The notes: generated from the sequence alone by a model not told the origin. DNA of 64,000 nucleotides from Devosia sp. (GCF_017744655.1 NZ_JAGIAW010000001.1:620001-684000); one strand, 5' to 3'; counted from the first letter of the stretch, positions 1 through 7,464 are shown. Program-made: numbers and translations.

Positions 1-717
1 AGTTTCGATGATGATCTTGTTAGCGTTGTCGCCGGTGCCGATGCTGACCGTGTACTTGCCAGCAGTGCTGGCGTGGCCAGCGAGAGCGCCTTCGATTGCA
101 GTCTTGATCGTGTTCTCATCCTGGGCGCCAGCGCCGAGGGTAACGGTACGGCCAGCAACGGTGAAGACGTCGTTGGCACCGAGGCCGCCGAGGCCGGAGA
201 TGACCGAACGAGCGCCTGCGCCGCTTGCAGTGCCAGTGCCAGACTGAGGACCGAGATAGGCGGTCGTGGCCTGGGTCGTGATCTGGGCCTTCTGGCCAGC
301 AACGGTAGCGGTTGCGAGGCTAACGTCAACGTTCAGATCGCCGAACTGACCGCCACCAAGGTTGATCTTGGTGTTGTCATTGACTTCGAACGACTTGGTC
401 TGGAAGGACTTGTCCTGGCGAGCCTGGCGCAGCGTGGACTGCATGGATTCCAGGTTCTTCGTCAGGGCGGTGATGCCGTTGTTGGCAGCTTCGATGACCT
501 TGATACCCGAGGCCATCGAGTCGAGCAGGTTGCTCATGTCAGCGGCGCGGCTGTTGAGAGCCGATGCCGTGAAGAAGTTCGACGGATTGTCGAGGGCAGA
601 ATTCACCTTGTTACCAGTGGCAAGACGGTTCTGCGTCTTGTCCATCATGGTGGCGGTATTCTGGAGGCTCAAAAGGTTCGCGCGAACGGCCTTTGAGAGA
701 GAAACATCGGAACCCAT
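1..717 (-). CDS. Flagellin, N-terminal part (runs off the left edge)
   Basis: Filament subunit secreted through the flagellar export apparatus. Reading leftward from the ATG at 717 there are 239 open codons to base 1, so the C-terminal D0 domain is outside the window. The N-terminus carries the flagellin D0/D1 pattern (QNRLATGNKVNSALDNPSNF, then a coiled stretch ending in QSTLRQARQD), followed by a variable Gly/Ala/Thr-rich part. An AAGGA ribosome site lies 9 bases before the start. It is clearly divergent from the two flagellins to its right and points away from them, so it is a separate paralogue rather than a third recent copy. Confidence 0.92.
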   Translation of the reverse strand, partial: MGSDVSLSKAVRANLLSLQNTATMMDKTQNRLATGNKVNSALDNPSNFFTASALNSRAADMSNLLDSMASGIKVIEAANNGITALTKNLESMQSTLRQARQDKSFQTKSFEVNDNTKINLGGGQFGDLNVDVSLATATVAGQKAQITTQATTAYLGPQSGTGTASGAGARSVISGLGGLGANDVFTVAGRTVTLGAGAQDENTIKTAIEGALAGHASTAGKYTVSIGTGDNANKIIIET

Positions 718-1229
718 ACTAGGTTTTCCTTCTGGACGTGTGGTGCTTACGCCTCAATCCTTGAGACCCGACCAGAATGGCCCTCACTTGCTAAAAACTT
801 CTTAAATTCGGAACATCTTTACGTTTCCCGTAAAGGCTTATTTCACCACGGTTTTTCCCGGTTTTGCTGGGCTTTTCGTGAATCTCGCCGTGGCGTGCCT
901 GACTAAATTTTCGGCATCGAAAGTCCGGGTTAACCGCGTCCATTAGGGAAGGGCGCCCGAGCAAAGCCCCCAAAATGAGCGACTCCACATGGAGTCGTCC
1001 CTGAGTCCCCAAAACCAGCTGCTAATGCGCGCTCACGCGTAGGCGCGCGATTCGCTTCATCACGATGGGAGGGCAAATACGGGCCAAATCTGGCCCCGCG
1101 GGAATTAGATAAAATTTGAAATAAATTGCGCGGTTTCCCGAGAGAGCCCCGCAGCTTTTGGACACTAAACCTGATTTCGCCGGCAAGAAACGCCGGAAGA
1201 AAACAAAATCTGGTACAGGAAGTCCAAAC
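718..1229. other. 512-bp divergent flagellin intergenic region
   Basis: No gene is supported here. The left part is the upstream region of the minus-strand flagellin and holds short inverted repeats: CTCAA-tcc-TTGAG (753-765) and CTTTACG-N5-CGTAAAG (817-835). The middle holds a perfect 7-bp hairpin, CGACTCC-acat-GGAGTCG (980-997). The right 149 bases (1081-1229) are a block that is repeated before the next flagellin gene and is listed separately. I find neither a CtrA-type box nor a convincing sigma-54 element. Confidence 0.6.
1081..1229 (+). promoter_or_regulatory. Conserved flagellin upstream/leader block, copy 1
   Basis: About 150 bases upstream of the ATG are near-identical to 2124-2273 before the second tandem flagellin. 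The block starts with a palindrome GGGCCA-aatc-TGGCCC, continues with an AT-rich stretch (GAATTAGATAAAA) likely to hold the promoter, and ends with a leader containing CCGGC-aagaaac-GCCGG (1180-1196) and a CAGGAAGT ribosome site. The sigma factor cannot be assigned from sequence: I see no GG-N10-GC and only a poor match to the FliA pattern. Confidence 0.65.
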
Positions 1230-2030
1230 ATGTCCGCAGTAAATCTTGCCTCCTCCACCCGCTTCGGTCTTACCGCTCTCCGTAACGTTGCAGAGCAGAT
1301 GGAAGTCTCTCAGAAGCGCCTGGCCACCGGCAAGGCCGTGAATACCGCTCTCGATAACGTTTCGAAGTTTTTTACTGCGTCCAAGATGGATGGCCGCGCC
1401 GCCTCGATCGACACTCTTCTTGACAGCGTCAACAATGCTCAGACCTCGCTGAAGGCCGCAAGCGAAGGCATCAAGGGCATCCAGGGCATCGTCAAGCAGG
1501 CCCGCGCCCTGACCGGCCAGGCTCTCGCCACGTCCGATACCGCCACCCGTGCATCGCTGGCCACGCAGTTTACGGCGCTGACCGACGAAATCGCCAAGGT
1601 TGTCACCGACTCCAAGATCAACGGCACGAACCTTCTCAACAACGAGAGCATCACCGTGACGCTGAATGAAGACGGTACCAGCAAGACCACGATCGCCGGT
1701 GTCACCGTCGGTACCATCGCTGCGCCGGCAGGCACCTGGGCGACGGAAGCGAATATCAAGACCTCGGTTGACGCCCTGAACACCTTCAGCACCGCTCTTG
1801 AAACTGCGGCGACCTCGTTCGGCACCAGCCAGGCCCTGATCAGCGTCCGCAAGGATTTCAACAGCGCGCTGTCGAACATTCTCAAGACGGGCGCATCGGA
1901 ACTGACCGCCGCCGACATGGATGCTGAAGCCGCCAACCTGATGGCGCTCCAGACCCGCCAGCAGATGGCGTCCACCGCCCTCTCGATCATGCAGACCAAC
2001 GAGTCGACCGCTCTGCGTCTGCTCCGCTAA
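1230..2030 (+). CDS. Flagellin, tandem copy 1
   Basis: Flagellar filament subunit of 266 residues, the short form usual in alphaproteobacteria, lacking a large D2/D3 domain. The N-terminal D0/D1 (SQKRLATGKAVNTALDN, FFTASKMDGRAA) and the C-terminal helix ending in ALRLLR are intact. The start chosen is the ATG with CAGGAAGT at the right distance; an in-frame start 24 codons earlier would translate the leader. I count 16 amino-acid differences from the next gene, in two central patches and near the C-terminus. A Rho-independent terminator follows, so each copy is likely its own transcription unit. Confidence 0.96.
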   Translation: MSAVNLASSTRFGLTALRNVAEQMEVSQKRLATGKAVNTALDNVSKFFTASKMDGRAASIDTLLDSVNNAQTSLKAASEGIKGIQGIVKQARALTGQALATSDTATRASLATQFTALTDEIAKVVTDSKINGTNLLNNESITVTLNEDGTSKTTIAGVTVGTIAAPAGTWATEANIKTSVDALNTFSTALETAATSFGTSQALISVRKDFNSALSNILKTGASELTAADMDAEAANLMALQTRQQMASTALSIMQTNESTALRLLR

Positions 2031-2057
2031 TCGCAAGCTTCACTGCGACGAACTTGG

Positions 2058-2080
2058 CCCGCCTCATGGCGGGTCTTTTT
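2058..2080 (+). terminator. Rho-independent terminator after flagellin copy 1
   Basis: CCCGCC-tcat-GGCGGG stem followed by TCTTTTT, starting 28 bases after the stop codon. Confidence 0.85.
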
Positions 2081-2123
2081 CGTTTTCAGCCCGAAGTCCT
2101 CGTCAGAAAGAGGTGCATGACGC

Positions 2124-2273
2124 GGGACAAATTCGGTCCCGCAGGAATTAGATAAAACTTGAACTAAATTGCACGTTTTGCCGAGAGAGGCCCGCAGCTT
2201 TTGGACACTAAACCTGATTTCGCCGGCAAGAAACGCCGGAAGAAAACAAAATCTGGTACAGGAAGTCCAAACA
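2124..2273 (+). promoter_or_regulatory. Conserved flagellin upstream/leader block, copy 2
   Basis: Homologous to 1081-1229. The upstream palindrome is here GCGGGAC-aaattcg-GTCCCGC (2122-2142); compared with copy 1 the stem differs by paired changes (GGGCC/GGCCC versus GGGAC/GTCCC), so symmetry has been kept while sequence changed. The downstream leader, including CCGGC-aagaaac-GCCGG (2223-2239) and the ribosome site, is identical over about 75 bases. It lies beyond the terminator of the preceding gene. Confidence 0.65.
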
Positions 2274-3074
2274 ATGTCCGCAGTAAATCTCGCCTCCTCC
2301 ACGCGCTTCGGTCTTACCGCTCTCCGTAACGTTGCAGAGCAGATGGAAGTCTCCCAGAAGCGTCTGGCCACCGGCAAGGCCGTGAATACCGCTCTGGATA
2401 ACGTTTCGAAGTTTTTTACTGCGTCCAAGATGGATGGCCGCGCCGCCTCTATCGACACTCTTCTTGACAGCGTCAACAATGCACAGACGTCGTTGAAGGC
2501 CGCAAGCGAAGGCATCAAGGGTATCCAGGGCATCGTCAAGCAGGCCCGCGCCCTGACTGGCCAGGCTCTTGCCACCTCCGATACCGCCAGCCGCCTGGCA
2601 CTGTCGACCCAGTTTGAAACGCTGACCGCGGAAATCGCCAAGGTCGTCACTGACTCCAAGATCAACGGCACGAACCTTCTCAACAACGAGAGCATCACCG
2701 TGACCCTCAACGAGGACGGCACCAGCAAGACCACGATCGCCGGTGTCACTGTCGGTACCATCGCTGCGACGGCAAACGACTGGGCGGCGGAAGCGGACAT
2801 CAAGGCATCGGTCGATGCTCTGAACACTTTCAGCACGTCTCTTGAAACGGCAGCGACCTCGTTTGGCACCAGCCAGGCCCTGATCAGCGTCCGCAAGGAT
2901 TTCAACAGCGCGCTGTCGAACATTCTGAAGACTGGCGCATCGGAGCTGACCGCCGCCGACATGGATGCTGAAGCTGCTAATCTCATGGCGCTCCAGACCC
3001 GTCAGCAGATGGCGTCCACCGCCCTCTCGATCATGCAGTCCACCGAGTCGACCGCTCTGCGTCTCCTCCGTTAA
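2274..3074 (+). CDS. Flagellin, tandem copy 2
   Basis: Filament subunit of 266 residues, about 94 percent identical to the preceding copy by direct count (16 differences). Differences cluster around residues 105-125, in the central patch near residues 180-210 and close to the C-terminus; the export and polymerisation helices are unchanged. The start ATG has the same CAGGAAGT ribosome site as copy 1. The duplication includes about 150 upstream bases, so gene and promoter were copied together. A terminator follows directly. Confidence 0.96.
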   Translation: MSAVNLASSTRFGLTALRNVAEQMEVSQKRLATGKAVNTALDNVSKFFTASKMDGRAASIDTLLDSVNNAQTSLKAASEGIKGIQGIVKQARALTGQALATSDTASRLALSTQFETLTAEIAKVVTDSKINGTNLLNNESITVTLNEDGTSKTTIAGVTVGTIAATANDWAAEADIKASVDALNTFSTSLETAATSFGTSQALISVRKDFNSALSNILKTGASELTAADMDAEAANLMALQTRQQMASTALSIMQSTESTALRLLR

Positions 3075-3097
3075 TCGCAAGCTTCACCGCGAATTTT

Positions 3098-3123
3098 GGC
3101 CCGCCCTTGTGGCGGGCCTTTTC
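3098..3123 (+). terminator. Terminator after flagellin copy 2
   Basis: GGCCCGCC-cttgt-GGCGGGCC stem followed by TTTT, 23 bases past the stop. Confidence 0.85.
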
Positions 3124-3143
3124 GTTTGGAACGTCAGCCGGCG

Positions 3144-3190
3144 CAAAGAAAGACCCGGGTCGAGAGGATCGGCCCGGGTCACGTTTTTCT
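3144..3190. terminator. Bidirectional terminator between flagellin and convergent small gene
   Basis: ACCCGGG and CCCGGGT arms (3152-3180) are flanked by an A-rich run on the left and TTTTTCTT on the right, so the hairpin can end transcription from both sides. It separates the plus-strand flagellin from the minus-strand gene ending at 3197. Confidence 0.65.
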
Positions 3191-3196
3191 TGGGGT

Positions 3197-3520
3197 TCAG
3201 ATAATCTTGTCAGTCAAATGAAAGCCATAGGTCGGCGGCGACCATTCGTTGCGCAGGCGCCGCGCCACTTCATGCAGGTTGGGTGGATCGATCGCCTGTT
3301 GATTGCCCAGAAGGGCCGCTTCGAAAATCGTCTGGGGAGGCAGACTGCCCCCTGCTACGCTGCCAGATCCTGCGGGCAGCGCCTGCGGTTCGGCTTCGCT
3401 TTTTCGGCCCTTGTTCGAGCCACTCTGGTCCTCGCGCTTGTCTTGGCGAAGGAACCTCGGAAGATGCGGCGAGAAGGCGATACCCATGGTATTCGCCCTC
3501 GGCGCGATTCTGGCGCTCAT
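3197..3520 (-). CDS. Uncharacterised 107-residue protein in flagellar cluster
   Basis: I do not recognise the family. The protein has a basic N-terminal half, a low-complexity middle rich in Gly/Ser/Pro, and a tail that looks conserved in style (LHEVARRLRNEW, then PPTYGFHLTDKII). No signal peptide or membrane segment is evident. The chosen start (ATG at 3520) has GGACAGGAAC before it; an alternative ATG at 3487 has GAGGG. It sits alone between the flagellins and the FlgN-like gene, on the same strand as flgI-flgJ, with a terminator on each side. The location suggests, but does not prove, a role linked to motility. Confidence 0.55.
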   Translation of the reverse strand: MSARIAPRANTMGIAFSPHLPRFLRQDKREDQSGSNKGRKSEAEPQALPAGSGSVAGGSLPPQTIFEAALLGNQQAIDPPNLHEVARRLRNEWSPPTYGFHLTDKII

Positions 3521-3652
3521 GTTCCTGTCCTGGAGCCACAATTGGCCAATGGCAGGCTATGAACCCTTTCCTATCTCTCCCTTTTCCCGGACGGGACGAT
3601 TTTAAGACACACGTCACCAATTCGGAGGGATTGGGTAACCATGCGCGATCGC

Positions 3653-3686
3653 AAACAAAAAGGGCCTCCGCTTCTGCGGAGACCCT
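3653..3686 (-). terminator. Terminator of the flgI-flgJ-flgN-like operon
   Basis: On the minus strand GGGTCTCCGC-agaa-GCGGAGGCCC is followed by TTTTTGTTT, about 80 bases beyond the last gene of the operon. Confidence 0.85.
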
Positions 3687-3767
3687 GTGGCCGGTAGCGA
3701 TGCCAGCGCCCCTTCTGGAGAGCTCGCCCTACTTTGGATCGGGCGGAGCGCTGCGGCGATTTTGCGG

Positions 3768-4238
3768 CTAAAGCGCGCGGTTGACCGTGATGCCACGGGC
3801 CGAGGCCGCGCGCGGCATCTTCACTTCGCCGCTGCGGTCATAGGTGCGCGTGTGGTCCTTGGCGCCAACCGTGTCGGCGACATCGCCGATCAGGTCTTCG
3901 GCAAGGTTCTTCGCCGTGGCGATGACGCGCAGGTTCTCGGCCATCTGGGTGGCAAGGGCGTCATGGTTCTTGTGCAGGCGGTCGAGCGAGGTCGACGCCT
4001 CGGCCACGAGGCGTTCGGTCTGGCGCTGCACCGCGCGCGCGAACACCACATAATCCTGCGCGAGCTGGGTCTTTTGGGCGGTCAGGCCTGCCGCGTCGCG
4101 GAAACGGCCGGCGCGGAGCAGGGTGGTTTCCTCGTTCATCATGGTGACGAGGGCCTGAAGGGCGGATTCTGCCTGGGCACAGAGCTCTTCAGCCGGCAGG
4201 CTGTCGAGCAACGCAATACGATCTGCTGCTGCGGACAT
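3768..4238 (-). CDS. flgN: FlgN-like flagellar export chaperone
   Basis: Predicted small cytoplasmic helical protein of 156 residues, probably a chaperone for late flagellar substrates (hook-associated proteins). It has no signal peptide or membrane segment and is largely alpha-helical with repeated Ala/Leu/Glu heptads, as FlgN proteins are, but I see no diagnostic motif. Its position supports the call: its ATG overlaps the TAA stop of flgJ by one base, in the flgI-flgJ operon. A GGGAG ribosome site lies within flgJ. Other small helical flagellar proteins in the same place cannot be excluded. Confidence 0.6.
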   Translation of the reverse strand: MSAAADRIALLDSLPAEELCAQAESALQALVTMMNEETTLLRAGRFRDAAGLTAQKTQLAQDYVVFARAVQRQTERLVAEASTSLDRLHKNHDALATQMAENLRVIATAKNLAEDLIGDVADTVGAKDHTRTYDRSGEVKMPRAASARGITVNRAL

Positions 4239-4564
4239 TAACGATACACTCCCGATATACGCGGACTATTGTTGTTTTGGTTGGCTTCCTGCAGGGCGAT
4301 CATGTCGCCCAGGATCTGGTCGGCGATGCCGAGGCCGCCGTTCTGCGCCATGGTATTGGCGAGCTGTTCGGCTTGCATGGATCGCCAGGTCTCTTCACCA
4401 AAGCCGCCACCAAAGCCGTTTTCCGATTTGGCCGTGGCGAACATTTCCTTGGTGAGCAGGTTGAGGAACACGCCTTCGAGGTCCTCCGCCTGCTTCTTGA
4501 GCTTGTCGAGCTGGTGGTTGTTGAGGCTGGTCTGGGTTTTGACGCCGTTGACGATGGTTTCCAT
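4238..4564 (-). CDS. flgJ: FlgJ-type rod-binding protein (no muramidase domain)
   Basis: A 108-residue protein equivalent to the N-terminal rod-binding domain of enterobacterial FlgJ, which helps cap and assemble the rod in the periplasm. Typical features are the LKKQAEDLEGVFLNLLTKEM segment and FGEETWRSM followed by QLANTMAQNGGLGIAD. The C-terminal peptidoglycan hydrolase domain of gamma- and betaproteobacterial FlgJ is absent, as is usual in alphaproteobacteria, so the lytic activity must come from another protein. Translationally coupled to flgI: its ATG shares a base with the flgI stop. A GTG one codon upstream is an alternative start. Confidence 0.88.
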   Translation of the reverse strand: METIVNGVKTQTSLNNHQLDKLKKQAEDLEGVFLNLLTKEMFATAKSENGFGGGFGEETWRSMQAEQLANTMAQNGGLGIADQILGDMIALQEANQNNNSPRISGVYR

Positions 4565-5688
4565 CACAGCACCTCGATCTCGGCCTGAAGGGCGCCAGTC
4601 GCCTTGATTGCCTGGAGGATGGCGATGAGATCGCGTGGCGAAATTCCTAGCGCATTGAGCCCGTCGACCAATTCCTGCAGCGTCACGGATTCCTTGATCA
4701 CCTGCAGCGCCGTGTCGGTCTGGGTCACGTTGAGATCGGTATTCGGTTCGACCGCGGTCTGGCCCTGGCTGAAGGGCAGGGGCTGCACGACTTCCGGGTT
4801 TTCGGCGATGCTGACCGTCAGGTTCGACTGGGCCACGGCCACGCTCGACACGCGCACATCCTTGCCCATGACGATGATGCCGCTGTTTTCGTCGATGACG
4901 ATCTTTGCCGACTGGTCGGTCTGGATGATGAGCTGTTCGATATCGGTGAGCAGATCGACGATATTGCCGTTGAAATTGACCGGCAGGGTCAGGCGCACGG
5001 TGGCTGGATCTTCCGGCACGGCGGTCGGGGCGCCGATGAAATCGTTAACCGCCATGGCAATGCGACGCGCCGTGGTCAGGTCGGCATTGCGCAGCGTCAG
5101 GCGCAGCGTGTGCTGGGAGCCGAGCTCAAAACCGATTTCACGTTCGATCAGCGCGCCCGAGGAAATGCGTCCGGTGGTCGGCACGCCCGAAACGATGCTC
5201 GCCGAATCCCCTTCGGCCCTGAAACCGTTGATGGCGACCGGGCCCTGGGCGATGGCATAGACTTCGCCATCGGCACCGAGCAGCGGGGTCACCAGCAGCG
5301 TGCCACCCTGCAGGCTCTTGGCATTGCCGAGCGAGGCGATGGAAACGTCCATGCGCGAACCCTGCGCGGCAAAGGGCGGCAGGCTTGCCGTCACCATCAC
5401 AGCCGCCACATTGGCCGTACGAACGTTCTCGCCCTGGGTGTTCACCCCGAGACGTTCGAGCATGGATTGCAGCGATTGCTTGGTGAAGGGCGAATTGTTG
5501 AGGCTATCGCCCGTACCGTTGAGACCGACGACGAGGCCGTAGCCCACAAGCTGATTCTCGCGCACGCCTTCGACATCGACGATGTCCTTGATGCGGGCAG
5601 GAGCGGCGGCAACCTGGGCCAGAGGCGCTAAAGACAGTGCTGCGCTGAGCGCTGCAGCAAGGCCTATGCGGAAGAATTTGTTCGGCAT
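4564..5688 (-). CDS. flgI: Flagellar P-ring protein FlgI
   Basis: Periplasmic ring protein that, with FlgH, forms the bushing around the rod. The 374-residue product has a Sec signal peptide (hydrophobic core near residues 8-22, cleavage after an Ala-rich stretch) and the family motifs RIKDIVDVEGVRENQLVGYG and VGLNGTGDS, with a C-terminal domain ending in LQAEIEVL. The start at 5688 has GGGGAT before it and gives a normal signal peptide; a more upstream ATG would add 27 residues before it. First gene of the flgI-flgJ-flgN-like operon and divergent from fliX, as in Caulobacter. A sigma-54 type element lies 58 bases upstream. Confidence 0.96.
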   Translation of the reverse strand: MPNKFFRIGLAAALSAALSLAPLAQVAAAPARIKDIVDVEGVRENQLVGYGLVVGLNGTGDSLNNSPFTKQSLQSMLERLGVNTQGENVRTANVAAVMVTASLPPFAAQGSRMDVSIASLGNAKSLQGGTLLVTPLLGADGEVYAIAQGPVAINGFRAEGDSASIVSGVPTTGRISSGALIEREIGFELGSQHTLRLTLRNADLTTARRIAMAVNDFIGAPTAVPEDPATVRLTLPVNFNGNIVDLLTDIEQLIIQTDQSAKIVIDENSGIIVMGKDVRVSSVAVAQSNLTVSIAENPEVVQPLPFSQGQTAVEPNTDLNVTQTDTALQVIKESVTLQELVDGLNALGISPRDLIAILQAIKATGALQAEIEVL

Positions 5689-5745
5689 GTCTATCCCCGG
5701 TACGAAGCTGCACCATCCCCATGGCGCCGCGGTCGCTTTCGGTAA

Positions 5746-5761
5746 TGCGAGAAGCGTGCCA
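5746..5761 (-). promoter_or_regulatory. Sigma-54 type -24/-12 promoter for flgI
   Basis: On the minus strand TGGCACGCTTCTCGCA fits the RpoN consensus TGGCACG-N4-TTGCA with one mismatch in the -12 element and the strict GG-N10-GC spacing. It ends 58 bases before the flgI start codon. Confidence 0.7.
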
Positions 5762-5847
5762 AATCGCAAAAATCTGCGTAAGTGTCTGATATGAAGAGAT
5801 AATATGCCTCGGCGCGGAGGCGGGACCGGCGGCTAAATGCGTCGGTA

Positions 5848-5860
5848 TGCAAATCTTGCC
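5848..5860 (-). promoter_or_regulatory. ftr-like candidate enhancer upstream of flgI
   Basis: On the minus strand CCCCGGCAAGATTTGC, very similar to CCCGGCAAGTTCTGCC upstream of flgF. It matches the 13-bp flagellar element at 11 of 13 positions on the plus strand (TGCAAATCTTGCC). It is centred about 100 bases upstream of the sigma-54 element, a normal distance for an RpoN activator such as FlbD. Confidence 0.5.
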
Positions 5861-5867
5861 GGGGTCA

Positions 5868-5883
5868 TTAAGTCGTCATTAAC
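5868..5883 (+). promoter_or_regulatory. CtrA box upstream of fliX
   Basis: TTAA-GTCGTCA-TTAAC, an exact match to TTAA-N7-TTAAC, the binding site of the alphaproteobacterial cell-cycle regulator CtrA. It lies 52 bases before the fliX start, where the -35 region of a class II promoter is expected. Confidence 0.75.
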
Positions 5884-5890
5884 CATGTAG

Positions 5891-5903
5891 GGCAGATTTT
5901 GCC
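5891..5903 (+). promoter_or_regulatory. 13-bp flagellar element (GGCAGATTTTGCC), fliX copy
   Basis: Member of the GGCAGRWYTTGCC set found in four flagellar intergenic regions. It begins 8 bases after the CtrA box, over the expected -10 region. That position resembles the Caulobacter fliF promoter, where FlbD binds as a repressor. Confidence 0.55.
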
Positions 5904-5934
5904 TGCAACAGGAATCTCGGGGGCGAGTCACTCA

Positions 5935-6354
5935 GTGCGTATAGAATCCGCCAATCGGACGAGCAGTGTAGCGTCGCGCGCTTCCGTCGGGAAATACGCG
6001 CCGGGCCAGTCCTTCACCATGGCCGACGTTTCCGCTCCGGCGCGGGTAGCGCGGGCGGCTCCCGTAGCCCAGGTCGCCCCGCTCGATGCCATCCTCGCCA
6101 TCCAGTCCGTGGGCGATGCCATGGGCGGCAAGCGCAAGGCGGTCAAGCGCGGCACGAACCTGCTCGACATTCTCGATGGCATCAAGGCCGATCTGCTGGT
6201 CGGTATCATCACGCCCGAGCGTATGGACGCCCTGATCGAAGAGCTCAGTGTCTATCGCGACCGCACCGAACCGGGGCTCGATGCCGTCCTCGATGACATC
6301 GAATTGCGCGTCCGTGTCGAGCTCGCAAAACAGGGGCGTTTCCCTGACTTTTGA
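5935..6354 (+). CDS. fliX: Flagellar assembly trans-acting factor FliX
   Basis: Regulatory protein that, in Caulobacter, couples completion of the early basal body to FlbD and so to sigma-54 dependent late flagellar genes. The C-terminal half carries the family pattern (LDILDGIKADLLVG, then GLDAVLDDIELRVRVELAKQG). The N-terminal part is variable. I chose the GTG at 5935 (RIESANRT), preceded by GGGGGCGAG, because family members begin with Met-Arg; a TTG 12 codons upstream is possible. The head-to-head arrangement with flgI is the same as in Caulobacter. A CtrA box and the 13-bp element lie immediately upstream. 139 residues. Confidence 0.9.
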   Translation: MRIESANRTSSVASRASVGKYAPGQSFTMADVSAPARVARAAPVAQVAPLDAILAIQSVGDAMGGKRKAVKRGTNLLDILDGIKADLLVGIITPERMDALIEELSVYRDRTEPGLDAVLDDIELRVRVELAKQGRFPDF

Positions 6355-6357
6355 GCT

Positions 6358-6404
6358 GAGGCACGATCCGGAAAATGCATGCTGGTTTTCCGAAAAGATC
6401 GCGC
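6358..6404 (+). repeat. Intergenic palindromic repeat, family D copy 1
   Basis: CCGGAAAATGCATGCTGG, then TTTTCCGAAAAGATCGCGC, directly after fliX. It shares the GGAAAA, GGTTTTCC and terminal GCGC layout with 11449-11500. Elements of this shape are widespread between genes in Hyphomicrobiales. The rest of the gap to dksA (6405-6584) shows nothing recognisable. Confidence 0.5.
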
Positions 6405-6584
6405 TTCCTCCCAAATTGTGGACAAAGACGGGCTCAAGCTTCATCAAAATGTTGTCAGACTCGCGCTATGCGGTTGATCCGCAGGGCCTTTTCATAGTTA
6501 AGGCTCTTTAAGAACTTCGCTTGCTCGGGGTTGACCTGCGGCATATATAGGCCGCCGTGGGGTGCATTGGAGTTGAGTCTGCTG

Positions 6585-7001
6585 ATGTCTTCGGTTGAAG
6601 TGATTGAATACCGGCCGAGTGAAAACGAGCCGTTCATGAACCCGCGGATGCGGGAGTACTTCCGAAACAAGCTTCTGGCCTGGAAGGACGAGATCCTGCG
6701 CGAAAGCCGCGGAACTCTGGAAAACCTCCAGGAGGAAAGCCAGAACCATCCTGATATGGCCGACCGGGCGAGCTCGGAAAGCGACAGGGCACTGGAGTTG
6801 AGGACGCGCGACCGCCAGCGCAAGTTGATCGGGAAGATCGACTCGGCACTCAAGCGCATCGATGACGGCACCTACGGCTATTGCGAGGAAACCGGCGATC
6901 CGATCGGCGTCGCCCGCCTTGATGCCCGCCCGACCGCCACGCTCAGCCTTGAGGCGCAGGAATTGCACGAGCGGCGCGAAAAGGTCTATCGCGACGAATA
7001 A
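6585..7001 (+). CDS. dksA: RNA polymerase-binding transcription factor DksA
   Basis: Binds the secondary channel of RNA polymerase and, with ppGpp, adjusts rRNA and amino-acid promoters. The 138-residue product has the coiled-coil with Asp/Ala tip region (HPDMADRASSESDRA) and a C-terminal globular domain (GYCEETGDPIGVARLDARPT). The usual four zinc-binding cysteines are reduced to one, as in many alphaproteobacterial DksA proteins, so zinc binding is unlikely. The start at 6585 (MSSVEVIEYRP) gives the normal family length; an ATG 18 codons upstream would add an unrelated stretch. Monocistronic, closed by a strong terminator. Confidence 0.93.
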   Translation: MSSVEVIEYRPSENEPFMNPRMREYFRNKLLAWKDEILRESRGTLENLQEESQNHPDMADRASSESDRALELRTRDRQRKLIGKIDSALKRIDDGTYGYCEETGDPIGVARLDARPTATLSLEAQELHERREKVYRDE

Positions 7002-7004
7002 ATA

Positions 7005-7031
7005 AAAGCCCGCTGCGAAGCGGGCTTTTTT
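7005..7031 (+). terminator. dksA terminator
   Basis: AAGCCCGC-tgcgaa-GCGGGCTT followed by TTTTTT, immediately after the stop codon. The A-rich left flank could also serve the convergent minus-strand gene only weakly, because that gene ends past it. Confidence 0.9.
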
Positions 7032-7044
7032 GTTGCCTCGGTGT

Positions 7045-7464
7045 TCAGCCCTCGAGCTTTTCCCGCGTCCGCTCATGGATTGCCTCGGCTTCGGGCGACA
7101 TCTGCTCGGCAAAATCTGCCATTTCGAAGACCGGACGAATTTCGATTTCGCTATCGCCCAACATGGGATTGGGGCAGCGCTTCACCCATTCGACCGCTTC
7201 GTCCATATCGCGTACTTCCCAGATCCAGTAGCCGGCGACCAGTTCCTTGGTTTCGGCAAAGGGTCCATCGATCACGGACCGCCCGGTGCCGCTGAAAGCG
7301 ACGCGCTTGCCGTATTTGCTGGGTTTCAGCCCGTCGCCCCCCAGCATGATGCCGGCATCCACCAGTTGTTCATTGTAGCGGCCCATTTCCTCCAGAAGCT
7401 GAGTTCCGGGCATGATTTCGGCTTCGCTATCGACAGTGGCTTTCACAAAAACGACGACACGCAT
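7045..7464 (-). CDS. YciI-like (DGPF domain) protein
   Basis: A 139-residue member of the YCII-related family, small alpha-beta barrel proteins of unclear enzymology, often encoded with extracytoplasmic sigma factors. The defining DGPFAETKE motif is at residues 66-74, after KYGKRVAFSG and before the GYWIWEV strand. The start is the ATG after GGAGAGACAA; upstream in-frame ATGs would add a poorly coded extension. No sigma factor gene lies next to it here. It appears to be a single-gene unit convergent with dksA. Confidence 0.85.
   Translation of the reverse strand: MRVVVFVKATVDSEAEIMPGTQLLEEMGRYNEQLVDAGIMLGGDGLKPSKYGKRVAFSGTGRSVIDGPFAETKELVAGYWIWEVRDMDEAVEWVKRCPNPMLGDSEIEIRPVFEMADFAEQMSPEAEAIHERTREKLEG

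Noticed and set aside
1081-1229. Sigma-54 promoter for the tandem flagellins
   Set aside because: No GG-N10-GC pair is present; TTGGACACTAAACCTGAT has the wrong -12 element.
3485-3605. A short plus-strand reading frame with a hydrophobic stretch (GAILALMFLSW) and a GAGAAGG site
   Set aside because: It overlaps the minus-strand gene at 3197-3520, which has better coding features and terminators; no other support for the peptide.
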